DNA of 17,223 nt. Origin: an uncultured Bacilli bacterium (GTDB lineage: Bacteria; Bacillota_I; Bacilli_A; RF39; UBA660). A program made the position numbers and the translations under genes. The stretch is from contig CAKPFH010000031.1 in NCBI GenBank assembly GCA_934153655.1, positions 1 through 17,223 of the forward strand, read 5' to 3'. Position 1 is the first letter of the stretch, and each line of letters starts with the position of its first letter. Under the pieces are notes generated by a model, which did not search any database, had not been told where the DNA came from, and worked only from the letters and a program-made list of their open reading frames with translations. This document shows, in pieces, positions 7,682-14,324 of the stretch.

Positions 7682-8587
7682 ATGAATAATAGTTTTAAAT
7701 TTTTATCAAGAGAAGAAGAAAAAAAATTAACCAAAGAAGAACAAAAAGAATATTATTTAAAAATAAGAGAATATTATCAAAACCAAAAATTATTACAAGA
7801 TAAAACTTTAAAAGATATTCATGAAATTTATCAAGTTCTTGCTAAAAAAGTTAGAAATTTTGAACTTGAAGTTAATGGTCAAGAAAATATTATGGATGAT
7901 ACATATATATTTGCTTGTAATCACTCAAATAGTCATGATTATTACATATTGCAAGAAATTTTACATGATAATTTTTATTCTTTATGTGCTAAGGATAGTT
8001 TAAATATGATGAATAGAATTTTATTAAAACTTGGATCGTGTGTTTTTATTGATAGAACAAATCCTTTTTCAGCATTTAATGGAAGAAATGCTTTAATTGA
8101 AAAAGTTTTACAAAAAAGAAATGTTGTAATTTTTCCAGAAGGAACTTGGTGTGTGCACCCTGCCAAGTTACTTCTCCCATTTCATATGGGGGTAATAAAA
8201 ATTGCCAAAATAACAGGAAAACCTATAATTCCTATTGTAATCGAATATATAGAAACCGATAAAATAGAGTGTCAAGAACGTGATATGATAAAAAAATGTA
8301 TTGTCACAATAGGAAAACCTCTATATGTTCAAATTACTGATGATGAAAAAGATAAACTTGAAGAGTTACGAAATACTATGGCATCTTTAAAATGGGAAGT
8401 GTACGAAAAACAACCATCTTTAAAACGTGATGAGTTAGATTTTGATGTTTATGAAAATCATGATGCTTTGAAAATAGATACTAAAATGTTTAAATATGAT
8501 TATCAAAAAGAAGAAGAATATATCTACGGAAATAATGATTATCTATACAGAGAGTATCCAATAAATAGAGTATTTGTTAAAAAATAA
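7682..8587 (+). CDS. PlsC-family 1-acyl-glycerol-3-phosphate acyltransferase-like protein
   Basis: Members of this family usually transfer an acyl chain to lysophosphatidic acid in phospholipid synthesis. The acyltransferase block I NHSNSHD (HX4D; H81, D86) and block III FPEGT (151-155) are intact, with FIDRTN between them and a PIIPIVIEY block IV after them. The protein has 301 residues. It starts with a charged Lys/Glu-rich helix instead of a clear membrane segment, and ends with a roughly 60-residue charged, Tyr-rich tail of unknown role. No strong ribosome binding site precedes the ATG, which lies one base after the rbfA stop, so translation may depend on coupling to rbfA. Exact substrate is not determinable; a lysophospholipid or other acyl acceptor is possible. 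Confidence 0.85.
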   Translation: MNNSFKFLSREEEKKLTKEEQKEYYLKIREYYQNQKLLQDKTLKDIHEIYQVLAKKVRNFELEVNGQENIMDDTYIFACNHSNSHDYYILQEILHDNFYSLCAKDSLNMMNRILLKLGSCVFIDRTNPFSAFNGRNALIEKVLQKRNVVIFPEGTWCVHPAKLLLPFHMGVIKIAKITGKPIIPIVIEYIETDKIECQERDMIKKCIVTIGKPLYVQITDDEKDKLEELRNTMASLKWEVYEKQPSLKRDELDFDVYENHDALKIDTKMFKYDYQKEEEYIYGNNDYLYREYPINRVFVKK

Positions 8588-8617
8588 AAAGACTTTTAGA
8601 AAAATATAGTTAAACTA

Positions 8618-8646
8618 TTTACAAAAATAAAAAAAATATATATAAT
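8618..8646 (+). promoter_or_regulatory. Promoter of the T-box-glyS unit
   Basis: TTTACA (8618-8623), a 17-base spacer and TATAAT (8641-8646). The predicted transcription start near 8653 leaves a leader of about 130 bases before glyS. Confidence 0.75.
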
Positions 8647-8652
8647 ATAACT

Positions 8653-8766
8653 TATAAAACGAAGACGGGCTTGGAAACCTATCAGTTATGTAGTTAGAGG
8701 GATTCTTAGGAATAAGTAAAGTGGAACCGCGGTAAATCGTCTTTACATCTTAGGAATTCTTTTTTA
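8653..8766 (+). promoter_or_regulatory. Compact T-box riboswitch controlling glyS
   Basis: T-box RNAs sense uncharged tRNA and control readthrough. The core AAGTGGAACCGCGG is at 8719-8732. An antiterminator can form from GTAAAG (8716-8721) with CTTTAC (8741-8746), the seven-base bulge TGGAACC (8722-8728), and GCG/CGT (8729-8731 with 8738-8740). The bulge TGGA complements a UCCA tRNA end, matching the U73 discriminator of bacterial tRNA-Gly. A second helix pairs 8699-8711 with 8748-8760 (13 pairs with several G-U) directly before six T residues (8760-8765), giving a terminator. Only about 64 bases lie between the predicted start and the core, so a canonical long Stem I with its distal loop motifs is not visible. 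A GGA triplet at 8673-8675 or GGC at 8668-8670 could be the specifier, but neither is placed in a clear specifier loop. Confidence 0.85.
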
Positions 8767-8782
8767 TTTAGGAGGAATATTT

Positions 8783-10150
8783 ATGAAAATGGAAGATTTA
8801 GTTAATTATTGTAAACAATATGGATTTATATTTCAAGGAAGTGAAATATATGGAGGACTTGCTAATACTTGGGATTTTGGACCAGTTGGAGCATTATTAA
8901 AAGAAAATGTTAAAAAGGCTTGGCTTAAAAAGTTTATTCAAGAAGATCCTAATAATGTAGGACTTGATTCAGCAATCTTAATGAATCCAAAAACATGGGA
9001 GGCCTCAGGTCATTTAAAAACATTTGCTGATCCTTTAATAGATTGCAAAGAATGTAAAACAAGACATCGTGCTGACAATTTAATAAACGATTATACTAAT
9101 TCAAATAAAGGTGATATGATGACCAATGAAGAAAGAATGGAGTTTATTAAATCTGAAAAAGTACCTTGTCCAAAGTGTGGTAAATCTAATTTCACTGATA
9201 TTAGACAATTTAATCTAATGTTTAAAACTTTTCAAGGCGTAACGGAAGATGCGAAAGCAACTATTTATTTACGTCCAGAAACTGCCCAAGGAATATTTGT
9301 TAACTTTTTAAATGTTCAAAGAAGTATGCGTTTAAAAGTACCTTTTGGTATAGGACAAGTAGGTAAGAGTTTTCGTAATGAAATAACTCCTGGTAACTTT
9401 ATTTTTAGAGTTAGAGAATTTGAACAAATGGAACTTGAATTTTTCTGTAAACCAGGAACTGAACTTGAATGGCATAAATACTATAAAGAATATTGTTTTA
9501 ATTACTTGTTAAGTCTTGGGATTAACAAAGATAAATTAAGACTACGTGATCACTCACAAGAAGAACTATGTTTTTATAGTAATGCAACAACAGATATAGA
9601 ATATAAATTTCCATTTGGTTGGGGAGAACTTTGGGGAATCGCAAGCCGTACTGATTATGATTTAAAACAACATCAAAGTGTATCAGGAGAAAGTATGTTG
9701 TATCTTGATCCTGAAACCAATGAAAAATATATTCCCTATGTAATTGAACCATCAGTTGGGGTTGAAAGAACAGTTTTAACAGTTCTTTGTGATTCATATG
9801 AAAAAGAAGAATTAGCCGATGGAACAAGTCGTGAAGTTATGAAATTTCATCCTTTCTTAGCACCATATAAAGTAGCAGTTTTACCACTTGTTAAAAAATT
9901 TCATCAAGAGCGTGCTCTTGAAATTTATAAAGAATTAAGTAAAAGTTTTATGACAACTTATGATGAGGCAGGTAATATTGGTAAACGTTATAGAAGAAGT
10001 GATGCTATTGGAACTCCTTTTTGTATAACTGTTGATGATGAAACAATTAATAATAATACAGTTACTATAAGAGATAGAGATACAATGGAACAAATTACTT
10101 TACCAGTAAATGAAATTGTAAGCTATATAGAAGAAAAAATAAAATTTTAG
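8783..10150 (+). CDS. glyS: Glycyl-tRNA synthetase (single-chain, alpha2 type)
   Basis: This charges tRNA-Gly as a class II homodimer of the single-chain type, not the bacterial alpha2-beta2 GlyQ/GlyS pair. The 455-residue protein begins with VNYCKQYGFIFQGSEIYGG and GFDFGP-like WDFGPVG. A zinc-type knuckle has C88, C91, C129 and C132. Motif 2 starts at F197-R198 (FRNEITPGNFIFRVREFEQME), and motif 3 is GVERT with R329. A C-terminal anticodon-binding domain follows (YKVAVLPLVKK). AGGAGGAA (8770-8777) precedes the ATG by a normal distance; a second ATG at 8789 is less likely. The T-box upstream indicates induction when uncharged tRNA-Gly accumulates, and a terminator follows the stop directly, so the gene is monocistronic. 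Confidence 0.97.
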   Translation: MKMEDLVNYCKQYGFIFQGSEIYGGLANTWDFGPVGALLKENVKKAWLKKFIQEDPNNVGLDSAILMNPKTWEASGHLKTFADPLIDCKECKTRHRADNLINDYTNSNKGDMMTNEERMEFIKSEKVPCPKCGKSNFTDIRQFNLMFKTFQGVTEDAKATIYLRPETAQGIFVNFLNVQRSMRLKVPFGIGQVGKSFRNEITPGNFIFRVREFEQMELEFFCKPGTELEWHKYYKEYCFNYLLSLGINKDKLRLRDHSQEELCFYSNATTDIEYKFPFGWGELWGIASRTDYDLKQHQSVSGESMLYLDPETNEKYIPYVIEPSVGVERTVLTVLCDSYEKEELADGTSREVMKFHPFLAPYKVAVLPLVKKFHQERALEIYKELSKSFMTTYDEAGNIGKRYRRSDAIGTPFCITVDDETINNNTVTIRDRDTMEQITLPVNEIVSYIEEKIKF

Positions 10151-10171
10151 GCATATTTATATGCTTTTTTT
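10151..10171 (+). terminator. Intrinsic terminator after glyS
   Basis: GCATAT (10151-10156) pairs with ATATGC (10159-10164), followed by seven T residues (10165-10171). It starts immediately after the glyS TAG. The stem is short and mostly A-T. Confidence 0.75.
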
Positions 10172-10179
10172 CTTTTTCA

Positions 10180-10188
10180 TGCTATAAT
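10180..10188 (+). promoter_or_regulatory. Extended -10 promoter for the MgtC-family gene
   Basis: TGCTATAAT (10180-10188) is an extended -10 element with no good -35 at the usual distance. It sits just downstream of the glyS terminator and leaves a 5' leader of only about 15 bases, with AGAGG (10199-10203) before the ATG at 10209. Confidence 0.55.
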
Positions 10189-10208
10189 TATCTAGAATAG
10201 AGGTATTT

Positions 10209-10913
10209 ATGAATGATGAGTTTATTTTATATTTAATAATATGTTTTTCTTTAAGTTTTTTAATTGGAATTGAAAGGCAATATAGAAGAAGAGTAGTTGG
10301 TCTTAGAACAACTATCTTAGTTTCCTTAGGAGCATTCTTATTTGTAACATTCTCATTCTCCGTAGGAGCAGTTGATATTTCAAGAATTGCCAGTCAAGTA
10401 GTTGCTGGAATTGGTTTTTTAGGTGCGGGAGTAATTCTTAAAGATGGAAAGAAAATAAGGGGTTTAACAACTGCGGCTACTCTTTGGTGTGATGCAGCTA
10501 TTGGTATTCTTTGTGCCGGAGGAGCAATTGTTGAAGCAATAGTGGGTACAATTCTAATATTATTTGCTAATATAATTCTTAGATATATAAACAAATTAAT
10601 TAATGCCATTAGTGATTCAAAGAATAAAAAAGGTGAATACTTACTAATTATTAAATTAAATAAAGATGATTTAAAAGATATTAAAAAGTTAGTAAAAACC
10701 ATTTTAACTGATTTAAAAATAACTGATTATAATGCAAGTATTAAAAATACTAATAAAGAAACTACTATAACTTATAACTTTTCTTTACACAAAAAAGAAT
10801 TTTCTAAGTTAGAAGATTTACTTGATTTATTAAATGATAAATTTAAATTAAATAGTATCGAAATTAAAACTTTAAATGAATATAACGTTGAAGAATTAGA
10901 AGAAGAATTATAA
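10209..10913 (+). CDS. MgtC/SapB (YhiD) family membrane protein
   Basis: A 234-residue inner-membrane protein of the MgtC family. MgtC proteins are linked to magnesium limitation and virulence in some bacteria, but the molecular role of most members is unsettled. Family motifs are clear: LIGIERQYRRR (about 18-28), GLRTT (31-35), SRIASQVVAGIGFLGAGVIL around 67-77, and RGLTTAATLW (84-93) followed by AAIG. Four or so hydrophobic segments occupy residues 1-130. The remaining ~100 residues form a soluble C-terminal domain with alternating strands and helices, resembling the ACT-like tail found in longer MgtC proteins. It has its own promoter and no partner in an operon; no magnesium leader motif is visible in its very short 5' region. 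Confidence 0.93.
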   Translation: MNDEFILYLIICFSLSFLIGIERQYRRRVVGLRTTILVSLGAFLFVTFSFSVGAVDISRIASQVVAGIGFLGAGVILKDGKKIRGLTTAATLWCDAAIGILCAGGAIVEAIVGTILILFANIILRYINKLINAISDSKNKKGEYLLIIKLNKDDLKDIKKLVKTILTDLKITDYNASIKNTNKETTITYNFSLHKKEFSKLEDLLDLLNDKFKLNSIEIKTLNEYNVEELEEEL

Positions 10914-10919
10914 AAAAAC

Positions 10920-10948
10920 TTGAAAAATATTTTTAAAAATGCTACTAT
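10920..10948 (+). promoter_or_regulatory. Promoter before the G-tract small ORF
   Basis: TTGAAA (10920-10925), a 17-base spacer and TACTAT (10943-10948). The predicted start near 10955 lies just before AGGAGGAA (10960-10967), so the small ORF would be translated from a very short leader. The same transcript could continue into the surface protein gene at 11168 if it passes the hairpins in between. Confidence 0.6.
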
Positions 10949-10972
10949 TTATATAGAGTAGGAGGAATAAAT

Positions 10973-11059
10973 ATGAAAAAAGAACTAATTAACTTGACAC
11001 TTTTAAAAACTCTTACTTTACATAATTTTACAAGGGGGGGGGGTAGAAATACCCTATAA
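10973..11059 (+). CDS. Small ORF (28 codons) containing a ten-G tract
   Basis: I do not recognise this peptide. It begins MKKELINLTLLKTLTL and continues HNFTRGGGRNTL before TAA at 11057-11059. Support for expression is a promoter at 10920-10948 and a perfect AGGAGG (10960-10965) seven bases before the ATG. Codons 21-24 are built from the G10 tract (11034-11043). Loss of one G would extend the reading frame to a stop at 11100-11102; loss of two or gain of one gives a stop (TAG, 11044-11046) right after the tract. None of the three frames reaches the surface protein start at 11168. It may be a phase-variable leader peptide, the remnant start of a former gene, or part of a dispersed repeat. No signal peptide is evident. 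Confidence 0.5.
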   Translation: MKKELINLTLLKTLTLHNFTRGGGRNTL

Positions 11060-11060
11060 T
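11027..11060 (+). promoter_or_regulatory. Candidate promoter with the G-tract in its spacer
   Basis: TTTACA (11027-11032) and TATAAT (11055-11060) flank the G10 tract with a 22-base spacer, too long for a strong promoter. A tract shortened by four or five G would bring it to 17-18 bases. GGGTA (11041-11045) and TACCC (11050-11054) around GAAA can form a small hairpin within the spacer. Whether this drives the gene at 11168 is inference. Confidence 0.35.
11034..11043 (+). repeat. Homopolymeric G10 tract
   Basis: Ten consecutive G residues in a genome where even GGGG is rare. Such tracts are classic sites of slipped-strand mispairing. The tract lies inside the small ORF and between two promoter-like hexamers, 124 bases upstream of a surface protein gene. 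Confidence 0.95.
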
Positions 11061-11086
11061 TACTTAATATTTAAGCATGTTAAGTA
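11061..11086 (+). repeat. Inverted repeat in the surface-protein leader
   Basis: TACTTAA (11061-11067) pairs with TTAAGTA (11080-11086) around a 12-base loop. An alternative, mutually exclusive hairpin forms from CTTAA (11063-11067) with TTAAG (11071-11075). It lies between the G-tract and a terminator-like hairpin. Confidence 0.5.
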
Positions 11087-11115
11087 TATAAATGATACCT
11101 AAAATAAATGTAAAT

Positions 11116-11141
11116 AAGTTGTAGATAAAACTACAACTTTT
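11116..11141 (+). terminator. Terminator-like hairpin upstream of the surface protein gene
   Basis: AAGTTGTAG (11116-11124) pairs perfectly with CTACAACTT (11131-11139) around a six-base loop, ending in four T residues (11138-11141). It lies 26 bases before the ATG at 11168. It either ends the small-ORF transcript or acts as an attenuator for the downstream gene; the T-run is short, so leaky termination is plausible. I see no convincing promoter between it and the gene. Confidence 0.55.
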
Positions 11142-11167
11142 AGTCGTGTAAAAAAGAAAGGATATGT

Positions 11168-13339
11168 ATGAAAGATAATAAAAAACTAATAATAATAACA
11201 AGTGTTATACTAAGTTTACTAGTATTATTAATTGGAACTGCCTATGCTATATTTACTTATACAAGAATAGGAAGTACTAAAAATGATTTAATAACTGGTA
11301 ATATTTATATGCACTACACAGAAACAAATGAATTAACAATTGAAAATGCTATGCCAACAAATAAATATTCAAGTGATAATTATTTTGAATTTACAATTGA
11401 TGGCGTAAACGATAGTAAAAAAACAATATACTATGAAATAGTTTTAAACAATGGACTTGATAGTGCAACAAGAAATATAAGATTAAATCCAGAGTTTTTA
11501 AGATTTAGGCTTGTTGAAGTAGATAATGAAAACAAGGAAACTGAGTTATTCAATAATAGAAGCTATGCAAGTTTAAACAATAAAAGAATCTGGTCAGATA
11601 AAATAGAAGCATCAACAAATAATACAAACAAGAAATATAGACTATATATGTGGATATCAGATACAGTAAAAGTATGTAATCAAGATCTTAATGATTGTAA
11701 TTACTATATAACAGGAACTAATAATAACTGGAATGATGTATTTGCAAGTGTTAGAGTAGATGTAAATGGAGACTTTACAGAAAAGCCAGTTACTTACAAT
11801 ACCCTTGTATATGATGCATCATATAATGGTAAAGGTTTACTTGCAAATATAGATGGAGTAGAAAAAACAGATATATCTGCTATAAAGTTCGAGACTTTAA
11901 CAAACAAAGAAATAGAAGAACAATATAATAAGGCAACAATTAAAGCAATTAATAACAATAATAATACAAACAACAAACTAAGTTTTCTATTAAATAGTAA
12001 AAAAGCAAATATAAAAAGACTTGCTAACGAAACAGAAAACGAAGATATCCATTATAAAAAATGGATAGAAGAAGATACAAACAATCCAGGCAAGTACATA
12101 CTTCATATAGCAAGTAGTGAAACAATTTATTTTCCAAGTGATTCTAATTGGTTGTTTTATAATTATAAAAATATGTCTTCGATTGATTTAACTAATGTTA
12201 ATACAAGTAATGTTATAGATATGGGTTATATGTTTCAACAATGTTCAAGTTTAGCAAATTTAAATTTAAATAATTTTGATACCTCTAATGTAGTAAATAT
12301 GACAGCTATGTTTATGATATGTTTAAAACTTGAAACAATCAATTTAAATAATTTTGATACTTCAAATGTAATTAATATGAGTTTTATGTTTATGTATTGT
12401 CGTGCCTTAAATAATTTAAATTTAAAGAAATTTAATACATCAAATGTAGTGAGTATGATGCAAATGTTTTTCGAATGTTTTAATTTATCATCATTGGATG
12501 TAAGTAATTTTAACACATCGAATGTAAATATAATGACACAAATGTTTACTGGGGTAGGTTTAAAATCAACTGCTAATGAAGTTAATATAATAGGTCTTAA
12601 AAACTTTGATACAAGCAAGGTAACTAATATGAAAAACATGTTTGAAAATGGGGAATCTTATACAGGCTCTGGTAAATTAACTAATGAAACACTTGCAGGA
12701 ATTAGTAATTGGGATGTGTCAAAAGTAGAAGAATTTACTTCTATGTTTTATGGACAAGGTAAAAATTTAACAACACTTGATTTATCAAAATGGGATACAT
12801 CAAGTGCAACTTCGTTTAATCACATGTTTACTGATTGTTTTGTATTAGAGTCTCTTGATTTATCAAATTGGAATACTTCTAATGTTTTATCTATGTATAA
12901 TATGTTTGATGATTGTTATAAACTAACAACAATAGGAGATGTTTCTAGTTGGAATGTTACTAAGTTAGTTGATATTGGAGGATTTTTAAATGGTTGTTCA
13001 TCATTCACCGGTATTAACAATAAACTTGATTTAAGTGGCTGGCAAACTTCAAGTTTAAGAGGAGCTCAGGAAGCATTTAGAGGAATAAAGGTAAGTGAGA
13101 TAGATATATCAAATTGGGATACTTCTAAAATAAATAGTCAAAAATGGGAAGGTGCTGGCAATAGTGATCTTTTTGGTAATAGTATTTATTATGCCTATTC
13201 AACAGATATGAACATTATGTTTAAAGATTGTACTAATCTTGATGTTATTTATGTTGGAAGTGGTTGGGTTACTAGTAATACAACAACTACTGATATGTTC
13301 TCTGGTTGTAAGATTTCATCTGTTACATTAAAGTCTTAA
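11168..13339 (+). CDS. Secreted/surface protein with BspA-type 26-residue (DUF285) repeats
   Basis: A 723-residue exported protein. Residues 7-30 are a hydrophobic signal or anchor segment with AYA at 25-27, in the style of SipW-dependent TasA/camelysin precursors. Residues about 30-200 form a module shared with the protein at 15283 (GNIYMHY, FEFTIDG, RSYASLNNKRIW, YRLYMWISDTV, FASVRVDVNGDF). After an Asn-rich linker, about a dozen repeats of the pattern F-D-T-S-N-V-x-x-M-x-x-M-F occupy residues 336-720, typical of BspA/Listeria-Mycoplasma 26-residue surface repeats. There is no LPxTG or C-terminal membrane anchor, so attachment would be through an uncleaved N-terminus or non-covalent. AAAGGA (11157-11162) precedes the ATG. 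Adhesion is the usual role proposed for such proteins; the ligand is unknown. Expression may be affected by the G-tract leader upstream. Confidence 0.9.
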   Translation: MKDNKKLIIITSVILSLLVLLIGTAYAIFTYTRIGSTKNDLITGNIYMHYTETNELTIENAMPTNKYSSDNYFEFTIDGVNDSKKTIYYEIVLNNGLDSATRNIRLNPEFLRFRLVEVDNENKETELFNNRSYASLNNKRIWSDKIEASTNNTNKKYRLYMWISDTVKVCNQDLNDCNYYITGTNNNWNDVFASVRVDVNGDFTEKPVTYNTLVYDASYNGKGLLANIDGVEKTDISAIKFETLTNKEIEEQYNKATIKAINNNNNTNNKLSFLLNSKKANIKRLANETENEDIHYKKWIEEDTNNPGKYILHIASSETIYFPSDSNWLFYNYKNMSSIDLTNVNTSNVIDMGYMFQQCSSLANLNLNNFDTSNVVNMTAMFMICLKLETINLNNFDTSNVINMSFMFMYCRALNNLNLKKFNTSNVVSMMQMFFECFNLSSLDVSNFNTSNVNIMTQMFTGVGLKSTANEVNIIGLKNFDTSKVTNMKNMFENGESYTGSGKLTNETLAGISNWDVSKVEEFTSMFYGQGKNLTTLDLSKWDTSSATSFNHMFTDCFVLESLDLSNWNTSNVLSMYNMFDDCYKLTTIGDVSSWNVTKLVDIGGFLNGCSSFTGINNKLDLSGWQTSSLRGAQEAFRGIKVSEIDISNWDTSKINSQKWEGAGNSDLFGNSIYYAYSTDMNIMFKDCTNLDVIYVGSGWVTSNTTTTDMFSGCKISSVTLKS
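12173..12562 (+). repeat. Five tandem 78-bp units encoding DUF285 repeats
   Basis: Units begin at 12173, 12251, 12329, 12407 and 12485, each exactly 78 bases (26 codons), with the conserved F/V-[DN]-T-S-N-V core. Further degenerate units continue to the end of the gene with small insertions. Confidence 0.85.
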
Positions 13340-13340
13340 A

Positions 13341-13366
13341 AAAAGCACTTCGTTTGAAGTGTTTTT
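13341..13366. terminator. Bidirectional terminator between convergent genes
   Basis: An 11-bp stem (13341-13351 with 13356-13366) with GTTT loop. The core is GCACTTC/GAAGTGT, with T-rich tails on both strands (A-run 13338-13344, T-run 13362-13366). It ends the plus-strand surface protein gene and overlaps the last codon of the minus-strand gene. Confidence 0.88.
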
Positions 13367-14288
13367 AATTTTCTTGTTTATTTTCTTCTAAATTATAAAT
13401 AAAATAATTAATATCGGTTAAAGCATTATCCTTAGTAATGGGAGGAGTTGTAAAATATAACTCTTTATTTAATAATTTTTCAATTATACTTTCAACAAAT
13501 ATTTTAAATCTTTTAGCAAGTTCAATGCTATTATTAGTCATATTTTTTTGATTATCAGGAGATAAAACTAAATTATCATATTCATCTATTAAATTAGTAT
13601 ATTCATTGTAAAAATCATTTGCCTTATCAACTACATCAGCGTATATTGGATCACATTCTCCTCTTATATAGGTTGCAATACTTGCCATTAATTTATTAAA
13701 ACCATATTCATAATCAATAACATAAAGAGGATCTAAATTATTTCTATTGATTAATCTTTCAAGAACTAAAGTATAAACATTCATTTCATATACAGTATTA
13801 TTATTTAAAGAATTATAATAAAAGCAAAAACAATTTTGATTATTAATATTAGTACTTAATTCTTCTGAAAAACTAATAAATTCATTAGCAATTTCTAAAG
13901 CTTCATTATTAACTCTTTCAAGTCCTTCTATTAAATTTTTAGTAGAAGTTGGAATACCAGGTTTTAAATTTAATTCATTTTTAGTAATACTAGTATCCAT
14001 ATTATAATTAAATAATTTATTAGTTAATTCTTCTAAAGTAATAGTATATTTAGTTACAAAGATACTACTATTAAGAGCAACACTTGGAATATTATTATTA
14101 GCATAATTATTAACAATTAAAGTACCAAGATTTTCACATCTTTTAGCAAGATTATTAGCTTTATTAATATAATTTGTATAAAAACTAGGAAGAGATAATT
14201 CAACTCTAGCACAAAATTCTCTAAGAGTTCTTAAATAATATAAATTACTTATTAAACTATTTTCTATAAATTCATTATCACTTAACAT
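13365..14288 (-). CDS. DUF2935-like helical protein
   Basis: A 307-residue, mostly helical cytoplasmic protein without signal peptide or membrane segment. Its layout resembles DUF2935, a ferritin-like family of Firmicutes with two similar halves. The N-terminal half (NSLISNLYYLRTLREFCARV) and the later YIRGECDPIYADVVDKANDF segment match the family's repeated pattern in which a helix with FIRGLLDPTE precedes an AxxF helix, and PGIPTSTKNLIEGLERVN matches the middle. The Glu-His pair I expect in those helices is replaced in both halves (REFCA and ASIAT), so any metal site may be lost. It is the second gene of a minus-strand pair, 36 bases after the GGDEF gene, with GGTGA as ribosome binding site. 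Function is unknown; the assignment is from memory of family patterns. Confidence 0.6.
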   Translation of the reverse strand: MLSDNEFIENSLISNLYYLRTLREFCARVELSLPSFYTNYINKANNLAKRCENLGTLIVNNYANNNIPSVALNSSIFVTKYTITLEELTNKLFNYNMDTSITKNELNLKPGIPTSTKNLIEGLERVNNEALEIANEFISFSEELSTNINNQNCFCFYYNSLNNNTVYEMNVYTLVLERLINRNNLDPLYVIDYEYGFNKLMASIATYIRGECDPIYADVVDKANDFYNEYTNLIDEYDNLVLSPDNQKNMTNNSIELAKRFKIFVESIIEKLLNKELYFTTPPITKDNALTDINYFIYNLEENKQEN

Positions 14289-14324
14289 ATATTCACCATT
14301 TAAATATATGCTAAAAATTTAAAT

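Noticed and set aside
8607..8617. Palindrome TAGTTAAACTA just upstream of the glyS promoter as an operator
   Set aside because: Short, AT-only apart from two bases, and the T-box already explains regulation.
3829..10150. Mycoplasma code (TGA = Trp)
   Set aside because: Every conserved Trp read in the housekeeping proteins is TGG and no conserved gene is split at TGA.
10994..10999. Consensus TTGACA inside the small ORF as a -35 box
   Set aside because: No acceptable -10 lies 16-19 bases downstream.
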